Shown here piece by piece: positions 7,512 through 12,888 of a stretch of DNA of 12,980 nt (position 1 is the stretch's first letter; each line of letters begins with the position of its first letter). The stretch comes from Solirubrobacteraceae bacterium. Its GTDB lineage: Bacteria; Actinomycetota; Thermoleophilia; Solirubrobacterales; Solirubrobacteraceae. The translations under genes were made by a program, and so were the position numbers. Where the stretch lies: the NCBI GenBank assembly GCA_025935735.1, contig JAICUS010000112.1:1-12980 (forward strand), written 5' to 3'. The notes under the pieces were generated by a model. The model did not search any database, had not been told where the DNA came from, and worked only from the letters and a program-made list of their open reading frames with translations.

Positions 7512-7574
7512 TGGTTGTGCCGCGCGGAGCAGCGGCCCCAACGCCTGCTCCCGTGGCCGGAAAGGAGGATCTCT

Positions 7575-7682
7575 ATGCGGATCCTATGCCTTCGCTGCCT
7601 TCGGCTGTGGCCGGGCGAGCGCGTCGCACACCGGGCGTCCTGCCCGAATTGCGGCGGAGCGCTCGACGCCACGCCCCGTTAG
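7575..7682 (+). CDS. Mini zinc-ribbon protein, 35 aa
   Basis: This is a very small gene with unusually strong expression signals. AAAGGAGG at 7561-7568 is a near-perfect Shine-Dalgarno, 6 nt before ATG 7575, the best RBS in the window along with that of infA. The peptide has two CxxC knuckles (C5-L-R-C8 and C23-P-N-C26) separated by 14 residues, plus H19, the arrangement of a rubredoxin/zinc-ribbon fold. W12 and GGALD after the second knuckle are typical of such ribbons. A strong hairpin terminator follows 9 nt after the stop, so this is a complete monocistronic unit. Function is unknown; nucleic-acid or ribosome binding or zinc storage are guesses. Confidence 0.7.
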   Translation: MRILCLRCLRLWPGERVAHRASCPNCGGALDATPR

Positions 7683-7691
7683 GAAGAGCGA

Positions 7692-7720
7692 CGCCGGGCG
7701 GTCCCGATGACCGCCCGGCG
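7692..7720 (+). terminator. Strong hairpin terminator after the mini zinc-ribbon gene
   Basis: CGCCGGGCGGTC (7692-7703) and GACCGCCCGGCG (7709-7720) form a perfect 12-bp stem with a 5-nt loop, 9 nt after the stop at 7682. No T-run follows, which is common in high-GC actinobacterial terminators. It lies 26 nt before the next gene and should insulate it. Confidence 0.75.
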
Positions 7721-7746
7721 AGTCAGGTCTGCCAGCATCGGGGGCC

Positions 7747-8604
7747 GTGAGCCTTCCCGACCTGCTGGCCGGCGACGCGGCGGTGCTGCTCGACGGCGGT
7801 CTGGCCACCGAGCTCGAGGCGTGCGGCCACGACCTCTCCGACCCGCGCTGGTCGGCGCGGCTGCTGGAGGACGACCCGGAGGCGATCGTCGCGGCCCACC
7901 GGGCCTACCTGGCGGCCGGCGCGCGTGTGCTGATCACCGCGAGCTACCAGGCGACCGAGCCGGGGCTGTTGCGGCGCAGCGTCGAGCTGGCCCGCGCGGC
8001 CGGCCCGGACGCGCTCGTGGCCGCGTCGGTCGGCCCGTACGGCGCGGTCCTCGCCGGCGGGCAGGAGTACACCGGCGACTACGGATCCACCACGGTCGCG
8101 GAGGTCGAGGCGTTCCACGAGCGGCGCCTGCGTGTCCTGCTGGAGGCCGGACCCGACTGCGTGGCCTGCGAGACGATCCCGCGCGCCGACGAGGCCGCTG
8201 CGCTGTCCCGCGTCCTCGACCGCCTCGCCGCGCCGCCGGCCTGGATCTCCTTCACCTGCCGCGACGGCGCGCGGACCGCGCACGGCGAGCCGATCGAGGC
8301 GGCCGTCGCCGCCGCCACGCAGAGCCCGTGCGTGGTCGCGGTCGGCGTCAACTGCACGGCGCCCGAGCACGTCGCCGAGCTGCTCGGACGCACGCGGGCG
8401 GTGACGGCGCTGCCGCTCGTCGCCTACCCGAACAGCGGGCGGGTCTGGGACGGCGCGGCGCGGCGGTGGAACGAGCCGGGCGCGGCCGAGCTGCCGGACG
8501 CCGCGGTGCGGGAGTGGGTCGGCGCGGGCGCCCGGCTGGTGGGCGGCTGCTGCGGCGTCGGCCCGGACGCGATCCGCGCGCTGGGCTGCAGCCTGCGCCA
8601 CTAG
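7747..8604 (+). CDS. mmuM: Homocysteine S-methyltransferase
   Basis: This cytoplasmic zinc enzyme moves a methyl group from S-methylmethionine (or SAM) to homocysteine, forming methionine. It has 285 residues, a normal length for MmuM. Seen in order: LLDGGLATELE near the N-terminus, ITASYQAT, SVGPYGAVLAGGQEYTGDY, CETIPRADEA, GVNCTAPEHV and YPNSGRVWD, ending with VGGCCGVGPD. C203, C268 and C269 are the three expected zinc ligands, and all are present. The start is GTG 7747; no -10-like box at 7-12 nt and only a G-run too close to the start are seen, so its promoter is unclear. The upstream hairpin leaves only 26 nt for one. It converges with the small membrane gene (stops 6 nt apart). Confidence 0.93.
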   Translation: MSLPDLLAGDAAVLLDGGLATELEACGHDLSDPRWSARLLEDDPEAIVAAHRAYLAAGARVLITASYQATEPGLLRRSVELARAAGPDALVAASVGPYGAVLAGGQEYTGDYGSTTVAEVEAFHERRLRVLLEAGPDCVACETIPRADEAAALSRVLDRLAAPPAWISFTCRDGARTAHGEPIEAAVAAATQSPCVVAVGVNCTAPEHVAELLGRTRAVTALPLVAYPNSGRVWDGAARRWNEPGAAELPDAAVREWVGAGARLVGGCCGVGPDAIRALGCSLRH

Positions 8605-8610
8605 GGATCG

Positions 8611-8952
8611 TCAGTTCAGCGGCGCGGCGCGGCGGATGGCGTCCAGCTTGGCGCTGACCTCGCCCGCGAGCTCCTCGTGCACCCAGCGCAGCCAGCGCTG
8701 GCGCGTGACCCAGCTGACGAGCAGGACCCACGCGCCGATGGAGGCCGCGCTGAGCAGGTGCGGCAGCGCGCTGTCGCGCTCCACGAACACGCCGATCAGC
8801 ACCGCGATGACGAGCGCGCCGGCGAGGGACGCGATCCGCTTCTTCCGGCGCAGGCCGAGCAGGCGGCGGCGCGGGATGCGCTCGAGCATCGGCCAGCGCC
8901 CGCCGGCCGGGATGGGCCGGGGGAGCGCGCTGTGCGGCGGAGCGGGGGACAC
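8611..8952 (-). CDS. Small membrane protein with two TM helices, 113 aa
   Basis: I do not recognise this family. A Pro-rich N-terminus and a strongly basic stretch (RIPRRRLLGLRRKKR, about 25-39) precede two hydrophobic helices at about 40-57 (SLAGALVIAVLIGVFV) and 65-83 (SIGAWVLLVSWV in its second half). An amphipathic tail contains WVHEELAGEVSAKLDAIRR. By the positive-inside rule both ends should face the cytoplasm. Start: GTG 8952, chosen because TACGGT lies exactly 7 nt upstream, the leaderless spacing seen at other genes here. The internal ATG at 8889 has no signal. It is probably monocistronic. Confidence 0.68.
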   Translation of the reverse strand: MSPAPPHSALPRPIPAGGRWPMLERIPRRRLLGLRRKKRIASLAGALVIAVLIGVFVERDSALPHLLSAASIGAWVLLVSWVTRQRWLRWVHEELAGEVSAKLDAIRRAAPLN

Positions 8953-8959
8953 CCGATCG

Positions 8960-8965
8960 ACCGTA
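8960..8965 (-). promoter_or_regulatory. -10-like TACGGT for the 113-aa membrane protein
   Basis: The box ends 7 nt before GTG 8952 on the minus strand and fits a leaderless transcript. There is no clear -35. Confidence 0.45.
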
Positions 8966-9010
8966 ACAGCGCGCTACCGGATTTGCATGAGGCGGCGATG
9001 AAACGGGCGC

Positions 9011-9475
9011 TCAGGCCAGCGCGTGGATGCCCTGCTCGAGGTCCAGCAGTGCGCGCTTCATCGGCAGCCCGCCGCCGAAGCCGACGAGCTTGCCGTTGGC
9101 GCCGATGACGCGGTGGCAGGGGACGACGATCGCGATCGGGTTGCGCGCGTTGGCCACGCCGACGGCGCGGGCGGCGCCGGGCGCGCCGATCTGCTCGGCG
9201 ATCTCGCCGTAGGACGCGGTCTCGCCATAGGGGATCTCCCGCAGGGCGCCCCACACGCGCTGCTCGAACGCGTTGCCGTGCATCTGCAGCGGCAGCTCGA
9301 AGCGCGTGCGGGTGCCGGCGAAGTACTCGCGCAGCTGGGTGGTCGCCTCGGCGAGCACGGGGTCGTCGAGGTGCTCCGGGCCGGGGCGCGCGTTGAGGTG
9401 CAGCGCGACCAGCGCGCCGTCGCGGGCCTCCAGGCGCAGCGGGCCGACCGGGCTCTCGTACACGGTGGCGTTCAT
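9011..9475 (-). CDS. ogt: Methylated-DNA--protein-cysteine methyltransferase (O6-alkylguanine repair)
   Basis: This is a suicide DNA-repair protein that takes the alkyl group from O6-alkylguanine onto its own cysteine. It has 154 residues, the length of the Ogt form without an Ada domain. The active-site motif is IVVPCHRVIG with Cys120. The DNA-binding helix region is before it (FEQRVWGALREIPYGETASYGEIAEQIG; ARAVGVANARNP with the Arg finger), and GFGGGLPMKRALLDLE closes the domain. The start is ATG 9475 (MNATVYESP); TACCGT lies 10 nt upstream. It is divergent from the TetR gene with 57 bp between them, so a shared control region is possible. Confidence 0.95.
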   Translation of the reverse strand: MNATVYESPVGPLRLEARDGALVALHLNARPGPEHLDDPVLAEATTQLREYFAGTRTRFELPLQMHGNAFEQRVWGALREIPYGETASYGEIAEQIGAPGAARAVGVANARNPIAIVVPCHRVIGANGKLVGFGGGLPMKRALLDLEQGIHALA

Positions 9476-9485
9476 GTCGGTTACA

Positions 9486-9491
9486 ACGGTA
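9486..9491 (-). promoter_or_regulatory. -10-like TACCGT for ogt
   Basis: The box ends 10 nt before ATG 9475. The overlapping TGTAAC nearby is an alternative. No -35 was identified. Confidence 0.35.
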
Positions 9492-9509
9492 TTCGTGCCT
9501 CCGGCGTGA

Positions 9510-9528
9510 GATCGACCTAGACTCGATC
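9510..9528. promoter_or_regulatory. Inverted repeat, candidate TetR operator
   Basis: GATCGA (9510-9515) and TCGATC (9523-9528) are a perfect 6-bp inverted repeat with a 7-nt spacer. It overlaps the -10-like TAGACT (9518-9523) and ends 4 nt before the tetR start codon. The size and place fit autorepression by the adjacent TetR protein; binding is inference. Confidence 0.45.
9518..9523 (+). promoter_or_regulatory. -10-like TAGACT for the TetR gene
   Basis: The box lies 9 nt before ATG 9533. GTGCCT, 17 nt further upstream (9495-9500), is a possible -35. No Shine-Dalgarno is seen, so the transcript is probably almost leaderless. Confidence 0.45.
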
Positions 9529-9532
9529 CTGG

Positions 9533-10084
9533 ATGGAGGAAGCCACCCGCGATCGCCTGCTGGATGCGGCCGAGCGGCTGTTCGCCGAGCACGGCTACCA
9601 GGCGACCACGATGCGCGGGCTGACCGCCGAGGCGGAGGCCAACATCGCCGCGGTCAACTACCACTTCGGCTGCAAGCAGTCGCTGCTGGAGGCGGTCGTG
9701 CACCGCGCGCTCGCGCCCGTGGTGGAGGAGCGCCGCCGGCGGCTGGACGCGCTGGGCGACGCGCCGCCGGTGGAGGCGGTCGTGGAGGCGATCGTCGGGC
9801 CGCTGATCGAGTGCGCCGAGGGCGCGCCGCTGCTCGGGCGGCTGTTCGTCGACCCCGATCCCGCGATGCGCTGCCACGTGCAGGCCGAGCTGTCCGACGC
9901 CTCGTGCCAGCGGATGGCCGTGCTCCAGCGGGCGCTGCCGGACGTGCCGCGCGACGAGCTCTGGCTGCGGCTGCGCGCCATGTACACCGTGGTCGGCGGG
10001 CACCTCGCCGGCACGCTCGGGCCCTGCGAGAGAGCCCAGCTCGTCACGTTCCTCGCCGCCGGGCTGCGCGCGCCGGCCACCTGA
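9533..10084 (+). CDS. TetR-family transcriptional regulator
   Basis: This is a DNA-binding repressor-type protein of 183 residues. The N-terminal helix-turn-helix is typical: RLLDAAERLFAEHGYQATTMRGLTAEAEANIAAVNYHFGCKQSLLEAV in pieces, with the LFAEHGY, NIAAVNYHFG and K-x-x-LLEAV landmarks at about 16-55. The ligand-binding half begins with LAPVVEERRRRLD and is helical to the end; its layout suggests the TetR_C_30-like group, but I am unsure. Cys residues at the F-G-C-K-Q turn and in the C-terminal half are noted without assigned role. It is divergent from ogt, and a candidate operator lies over its own promoter. The ligand is unknown. Confidence 0.92.
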   Translation: MEEATRDRLLDAAERLFAEHGYQATTMRGLTAEAEANIAAVNYHFGCKQSLLEAVVHRALAPVVEERRRRLDALGDAPPVEAVVEAIVGPLIECAEGAPLLGRLFVDPDPAMRCHVQAELSDASCQRMAVLQRALPDVPRDELWLRLRAMYTVVGGHLAGTLGPCERAQLVTFLAAGLRAPAT

Positions 10085-10114
10085 GCCCGCCCCGGGCCGG
10101 CGGAACCGATCGTG

Positions 10115-10120
10115 TATGGT
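10115..10120 (+). promoter_or_regulatory. -10-like TATGGT for the sigma-factor gene
   Basis: TATGGT would start transcription near 10127, leaving a leader of about 23 nt before ATG 10150. That leader has no usable Shine-Dalgarno. The -35 region is not recognisable. Confidence 0.4.
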
Positions 10121-10149
10121 GCCGGCAGGTCGCCGAAACAAGCGTTTGA

Positions 10150-10947
10150 ATGAGCACCGAGCACGCCTTCTCGTCGCATCCTCTCCTCACCGCCGCGGAG
10201 GAGCGGCGGCTGGCTCGGGCGATCGAGCGCGGCGACCTCGCCGCCAAGGACCGGCTCGTGCGCTGCAACCTGCGCCTGGTCGCCTCGGTGGCCCGCCGGC
10301 ACGTGGGCCGCGGGCTGGCGATGGAGGACCTTTTGCAGGAGGGCGTCGTCGGGCTCATCCGCGCGGCCGAGAAGTTCGACTGGCGCCGGGGGACGCGGTT
10401 CTCCACCTACGCCGTCCCGTGGATCCGCCAGGCGATCTCCCAGGCGCTGGCCAACACCGGCCGGCTCATCCGGCTGCCGGCGCCCCAGCACCTGCAGGCG
10501 GAGAAGCTCTCCCGGGCCGAGCGCGGGCTGCTCGAGCGCGGCGCGGGCGAGCCCGGCGTGGCCGAGCTGGCCGCCGCGACCGGCTTGGAGGAGGCGGTCG
10601 TGGTGCGCATCCGCCGCGCCGATGCGCCGGCCGCCTCGCTCGACGCGCCGGTCGGCGACGGCACCGGCCGGCTCGTCGACGTGGTGGCGGACGGGCGCGA
10701 GCCGGTGGAGGTGTCGCTGGCCGCGGCGCAGCGGCGCACGATCCGCCGGTCGGTCGAGCGCCTCGAGGGTCGCGACCGGGCCGTCATGCAGTTGCGCTTC
10801 GGCCTGGACGGGCGCGGCGAGCGCACGCTGGGCGCGGTCGGCGAGGTCGTGGGCCTCTCGCCCGAGCGCGTCCGCCAGCTCGAGTCGGCGGCGCTGGAGA
10901 AGCTGGCCGGCGACCCCGAGCTCGCGGCCTGGGTGAGCGCGGCCTGA
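10150..10947 (+). CDS. SigA/RpoD-like RNA polymerase sigma factor (group 2)
   Basis: This 265-residue protein binds RNA polymerase core and directs it to promoters. Region 1.2 is at about 11-40 (LLTAAEERRLARAIERGD). Region 2 is strong: NLRLVASVARRHVGRG, EDLLQEGVVGLIRAAEKFDW, then RFSTYAVPWIRQAI, the core-binding and -10-reading helices. Region 3 follows (TGRLIRLPAPQHL), and region 4 ends in a helix-turn-helix (TLGAVGEVVGLSPERVRQLE, for -35 recognition). It lacks the long acidic N-terminus (region 1.1) of a primary sigma, so it is a group 2 (alternative, non-essential type) member. In region 4 the reading RFGLDGRGERTLGAVGEVVG is close to primary sigma. The infA promoter begins 4 nt after its stop. 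Confidence 0.93.
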   Translation: MSTEHAFSSHPLLTAAEERRLARAIERGDLAAKDRLVRCNLRLVASVARRHVGRGLAMEDLLQEGVVGLIRAAEKFDWRRGTRFSTYAVPWIRQAISQALANTGRLIRLPAPQHLQAEKLSRAERGLLERGAGEPGVAELAAATGLEEAVVVRIRRADAPAASLDAPVGDGTGRLVDVVADGREPVEVSLAAAQRRTIRRSVERLEGRDRAVMQLRFGLDGRGERTLGAVGEVVGLSPERVRQLESAALEKLAGDPELAAWVSAA

Positions 10948-10951
10948 GGTC

Positions 10952-10957
10952 TAGAAT
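10952..10957 (+). promoter_or_regulatory. -10 (TAGAAT) of infA
   Basis: TAGAAT is the best -10 match in the window and lies 4 nt after the sigma-factor stop. Predicted transcription start is near 10964, giving a leader of about 78 nt. The -35 would lie inside the end of the sigma gene and is weak. Confidence 0.55.
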
Positions 10958-10969
10958 GAAGGGTGCACC

Positions 10970-11033
10970 GCCGGCGCTTCGACGCGCCGGCTTCCTGATG
11001 AGAGACGACGGGGGGCTGAGCCTCCCAGAGGAG
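10970..11033 (+). promoter_or_regulatory. Structured infA leader: two hairpins and the Shine-Dalgarno
   Basis: Hairpin 1: GCCGGCGC (10970-10977) pairs with GCGCCGGC (10984-10991), 8 perfect bp with a 6-nt loop, near the predicted 5' end. Hairpin 2: GGGGGGC (11010-11016) pairs with GCCTCCC (11020-11026), one G-U pair and a 3-nt loop, directly followed by AGAGGAG (11027-11033). CTCC (11022-11025) can instead pair with GGAG (11030-11033), hiding the Shine-Dalgarno. Confidence 0.5.
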
Positions 11034-11041
11034 TGATGCCT

Positions 11042-11260
11042 GTGGCAGTCGAGCAGAAGCTCGAGATCGACGGCGAGGTCACCGAGGCCCTGCCGAACCT
11101 GCTGTTCCGCGTGACGCTCGAGAACGACCACGAGCTGCTCGCGCACCTGGCCGGCAAGATGCGCCGGTTCCGGATCCGCGTCAACCCGGGCGACAAGGTC
11201 CGCGTCGAGGTCTCGCCCTACGACCTCAACCGCGGCCGGATCGTCTACCGCTACCGCTGA
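11042..11260 (+). CDS. infA: Translation initiation factor IF-1
   Basis: IF-1 binds the A site of the 30S subunit during initiation. It is a 72-residue single OB-fold with all family landmarks: [34 protein letters not shown], then [20 protein letters not shown] at the end. Start choice is decided by the RBS: AGAGGAG at 11027-11033 is 8 nt before GTG 11042, giving (M)AVEQKLEID; the ATG at 11036 and GTG at 11033 would be too close. Usual LENGH is LENDH, and the loop [13 protein letters not shown] is more basic than usual. The gene stands alone, not in the rpmJ-rpsM-rpsK ribosomal cluster where actinobacterial infA normally sits, so it could be a second copy. A hairpin terminator follows. Confidence 0.95.
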   Translation: MAVEQKLEIDGEVTEALPNLLFRVTLENDHELLAHLAGKMRRFRIRVNPGDKVRVEVSPYDLNRGRIVYRYR

Positions 11261-11268
11261 TCAACGCC

Positions 11269-11288
11269 GCCGGCCCTCAGCGGCCGGC
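11269..11288. terminator. Hairpin between infA and the convergent gene
   Basis: GCCGGCC (11269-11275) and GGCCGGC (11282-11288) form a 7-bp stem with a 6-nt loop, starting 9 nt after the infA stop. It contains the stop codon of the convergent gene. Probably a terminator for infA; only a short T-pair follows. Confidence 0.45.
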
Positions 11289-11645
11289 TTCCTCGACCGC
11301 CCGCGCGAGCGCGCGGGCGTTCGCCGGGACCACGACGAACCGCGTGCCCGGATAGTGCCTCGCGACGGGAGCGACGGCGACCCGGCGGTCCAGTCCGACG
11401 CCGATCACCGTCCGCTCGCCCCGCGCGGCGAGCAGGTGCGTGACCGCCAGCTCCTCCGCGGCGCTGCGCGGTACCCGCACCGGGACGCCCTTCGCCGTGG
11501 CGATCAGGTCGTTGCGTTGTCCGGCCTTGCCGGCCAGTACGACGGCGACGCCGCCGTCGTGCGCCGGACTCGATCCGCCGGCGGCCTGCGCCACGCCGGC
11601 GAGCAGCGCCAGCGCGGCCAGGGTGCTTGTCAATACACGTGTCAT
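11277..11645 (-). CDS. Small exported protein resembling one lobe of a BMP-type binding protein
   Basis: This 122-residue protein begins with a signal peptide (MTRVLTSTLAALALLAGVAQA, cleavage likely after AQA). The mature ~100 residues read as a small alpha/beta domain: VAVVLAGKAGQRNDLIATAKG, then RTVIGVGLDRRVAVAPVARHYPGTRFVVVP. The last stretch resembles the segment 'VIGVGF..A..VA..YPDTKF' of BMP/Med-type periplasmic binding proteins, but only about a third of such a protein is present, with no lipobox Cys. It may be a reduced domain protein or a degraded remnant; the intact frame and promoter favour a real gene. The start is ATG 11645, with TTGCCT-17 nt-TACGCT ending 7 nt upstream. Inverted-repeat arms flank this promoter. 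Confidence 0.62.
   Translation of the reverse strand: MTRVLTSTLAALALLAGVAQAAGGSSPAHDGGVAVVLAGKAGQRNDLIATAKGVPVRVPRSAAEELAVTHLLAARGERTVIGVGLDRRVAVAPVARHYPGTRFVVVPANARALARAVEEAGR
11635..11642. repeat. Palindrome ACACGTGT at the gene start
   Basis: A perfect 8-bp palindrome within the first codons of the small exported protein gene, touching the left arm of the adjacent larger inverted repeat. Chance is possible at this size. Confidence 0.3.
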
Positions 11646-11669
11646 ACGAATGAGCGTACAACGTATGAC
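11641..11669. promoter_or_regulatory. Inverted repeat flanking the promoter of the exported protein gene
   Basis: GTCATACG (11641-11648) and CGTATGAC (11662-11669) are perfect 8-bp arms with a 13-nt spacer. The -10 (TACGCT, minus strand) lies in the spacer and the start codon in the left arm, so a dimeric repressor bound here would block transcription. The regulator is unknown. Confidence 0.5.
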
Positions 11670-11681
11670 CAGGCGAGGCAA
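11653..11681 (-). promoter_or_regulatory. Promoter TTGCCT-N17-TACGCT of the small exported protein
   Basis: The -35 TTGCCT is at 11676-11681 and the -10 TACGCT at 11653-11658 (minus strand), with a 17-nt spacer. The -10 ends 7 nt before ATG 11645. This is the most complete leaderless promoter in the window. Confidence 0.55.
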
Positions 11682-11704
11682 TTTCGCGCGGCGCCGTGCC
11701 GGGG

Positions 11705-11869
11705 TCGGCGAACTGCCTGCTGGGTAGGGGAAGGTCAGCCAGGCGGCGGGGGGAAACCGGGCGCCGGGGCTGGAAAGTTGCCCCTACGGATACTTTCCGA
11801 CCCCGGGTGGCGCGTTCGCTCATCGGCGCCCCGAAGGGACTGCTTCCCTACCCAGCAGCAGTTCGCCGA
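11705..11869. other. 165-bp inverted-repeat element: candidate structured RNA or MITE
   Basis: The left arm (11705-11733) and right arm (11843-11869) are inverted copies: all 27 bases of the right arm pair, with two single-base bulges on the left. Key pieces are TCGGCGAACTGC and TGCTGGGTAGGG, mirrored by CCCTACCCAGCA and GCAGTTCGCCGA. Inside, CGGGCGCCG (11757-11765) can pair with CGGCGCCCCG (11824-11833), and GGGC-TGGAAAG (11767-11777) with CTTTCC-GACCC (11793-11803) around a loop at 11778-11792. The result is a long rod with asymmetric internal loops. The loop bases CCCCTAC (11781-11787) also match GTAGGGG (11724-11730) in the left arm, an alternative pairing. Size and shape recall 6S RNA, but no sequence match is known to me. 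No target duplication is seen at the ends. Strand is not determined. Confidence 0.55.
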
Positions 11870-11882
11870 GATCGCCGCGGCG

Positions 11883-12878
11883 TCAGGAGCCCCGCACAGC
11901 CGCCGTCGACTCCCGAACCGTCAGACGCACCGGCAGCAGCTGCTCCGCCGGCGGCGCCTCACCCGCGAGGTCGCTCGCCAGCGCGCGGAACGCCGCGGCG
12001 CCCAACCCCTCCGCGTCGGCCGCCACGGTCGTCAGCGGCGGCGCGAGCACGCGCGCGAAGTCGAGGTCGTCGAACCCGATGACCGAGATGTCGCCGGGGA
12101 TGGACAGGCCCGCCTCGCGGGCCGCGAGGTAGAAGCCGCCGGCCAGGACGTCGTCGTCGCAGAAGACCGCGGTCACGCCGGTCGAGAGCAGCGGGCGCGA
12201 CGCCTCGCAGGCCTCCTCGAAGGTGAACAGGGACTCGACGCGGCCGGCGAGCTCGAGACCGGCCTCCGCCAATCGCGACGCCAGGCTCGCGGCGCGCAGG
12301 TCGAATGTCGGCGCCACGAACGCCGAGGCCACGTGGCCGATCCGGCGGTGGCCGAGCTCGAGCAGGTGCGAGATGGCCGCGTCGACGCCCGCCTCGACGT
12401 CCAGGCGCACGACCGGGATGTCGCCGGGGTGCATCTCGATCCCGATCGCCTTCTCGGCGGCGCCCGGCGGCAGCGCCACCTCGAACAGCAGCAGTCCGTC
12501 GGACGGACCGGCGAGCAGCGCCTGCACCGACTCGGCCTCCCAGGCGCGGTTGCCGCCGGCGTCGACGAGCACGACCGTGTAGCCCGCCTGCTGGGCCGCC
12601 CGCTGCGCGCCGCGCATCATGCGCCCGAAGAACGGGTTCGTGATGTCGGGCACGACGAGGCCGACCGTGCGGGCCACGCCCGTGCGCAGCGTGCGGGCGG
12701 CCACGTTCGGGCGGTAGCCGAGCTCGGCCGCCGCGGTGCGGACCGCCTCCTCGGTGGCGGCGGAGATCCGCCCGCGGCCCTTGCCGGAGAGCACGAGCGA
12801 GACGGTCGACTGCGAGCAGCCGGCGCGGCGGGCGACGTCGATGCTGGTGACTCTCGGCTGGGCGCTGATCTGAGGCAT
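11883..12878 (-). CDS. LacI/GalR-family transcriptional regulator
   Basis: This sugar-responsive repressor type has 331 residues, normal for the family. The N-terminal helix-turn-helix is clear: VTSIDVARRAGCSQSTVSLVLSGKG (about 9-33, quoted in part), then ELGYRPNVAARTLRTG, the hinge-helix region. The rest is a periplasmic-binding-like effector domain: VGLVVPDITNPFFGRMMRGA, YTVVLVDAGG, then ELGHRRIGHV, FCDDDVLAGGFY and ISVIGFDDLDFARVLAPPLTTV, all standard family landmarks. ATG 12878 (MPQISAQPRV) is preferred because ATG 12920 would overlap the divergent gene; neither has a Shine-Dalgarno. TAGGAT lies over this ATG, so the true start remains uncertain. No sugar gene adjoins it, so its target is unknown. 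Confidence 0.93.
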   Translation of the reverse strand: MPQISAQPRVTSIDVARRAGCSQSTVSLVLSGKGRGRISAATEEAVRTAAAELGYRPNVAARTLRTGVARTVGLVVPDITNPFFGRMMRGAQRAAQQAGYTVVLVDAGGNRAWEAESVQALLAGPSDGLLLFEVALPPGAAEKAIGIEMHPGDIPVVRLDVEAGVDAAISHLLELGHRRIGHVASAFVAPTFDLRAASLASRLAEAGLELAGRVESLFTFEEACEASRPLLSTGVTAVFCDDDVLAGGFYLAAREAGLSIPGDISVIGFDDLDFARVLAPPLTTVAADAEGLGAAAFRALASDLAGEAPPAEQLLPVRLTVRESTAAVRGS

Positions 12879-12882
12879 CCTA
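12876..12882. promoter_or_regulatory. Overlapping divergent -10-like boxes (CATCCT / TAGGAT)
   Basis: On the plus strand CATCCT (12876-12881) ends 7 nt before GTG 12889. On the minus strand the same bases read TAGGAT (12882-12877), around the palindrome CCTAGG. This could be a bidirectional promoter for the LacI and methyltransferase genes. Confidence 0.3.
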
Positions 12883-12888
12883 GGCGCG

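Noticed and set aside
5514..7682. 722-residue open frame opposite glgP
   Set aside because: Its Val/Arg/Gln-rich, motif-free product is what high-GC codon bias gives opposite a real gene. Only its last 36 codons, the mini zinc-ribbon gene, are real.
10085..10097. GCCCG-CCC-CGGGC hairpin after the TetR gene
   Set aside because: Only 5 bp with a 3-nt loop; such repeats are frequent at this GC content, so it is not called a terminator.
9476..10141. Long N-terminal extension of ogt toward 10141
   Set aside because: It overlaps the TetR gene, and the Ogt family begins at the MNATVYESP segment.
11742..11758. Run of six C on the minus strand, as in 6C RNA
   Set aside because: 6C RNAs need two C-rich hairpin loops; only one run is present and it is not in a clear loop.
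11251..11823. 190-residue minus-strand frame through infA's end and the inverted-repeat element
   Set aside because: It is out of frame with the signal-peptide protein, Arg/Gly-rich, and has no recognisable domain.
11801..11833. T-box-like GGGTGGCGCG in the 165-bp element
   Set aside because: The diagnostic TGGNACC bulge and specifier stem are absent, and no tRNA synthetase or amino-acid gene follows.
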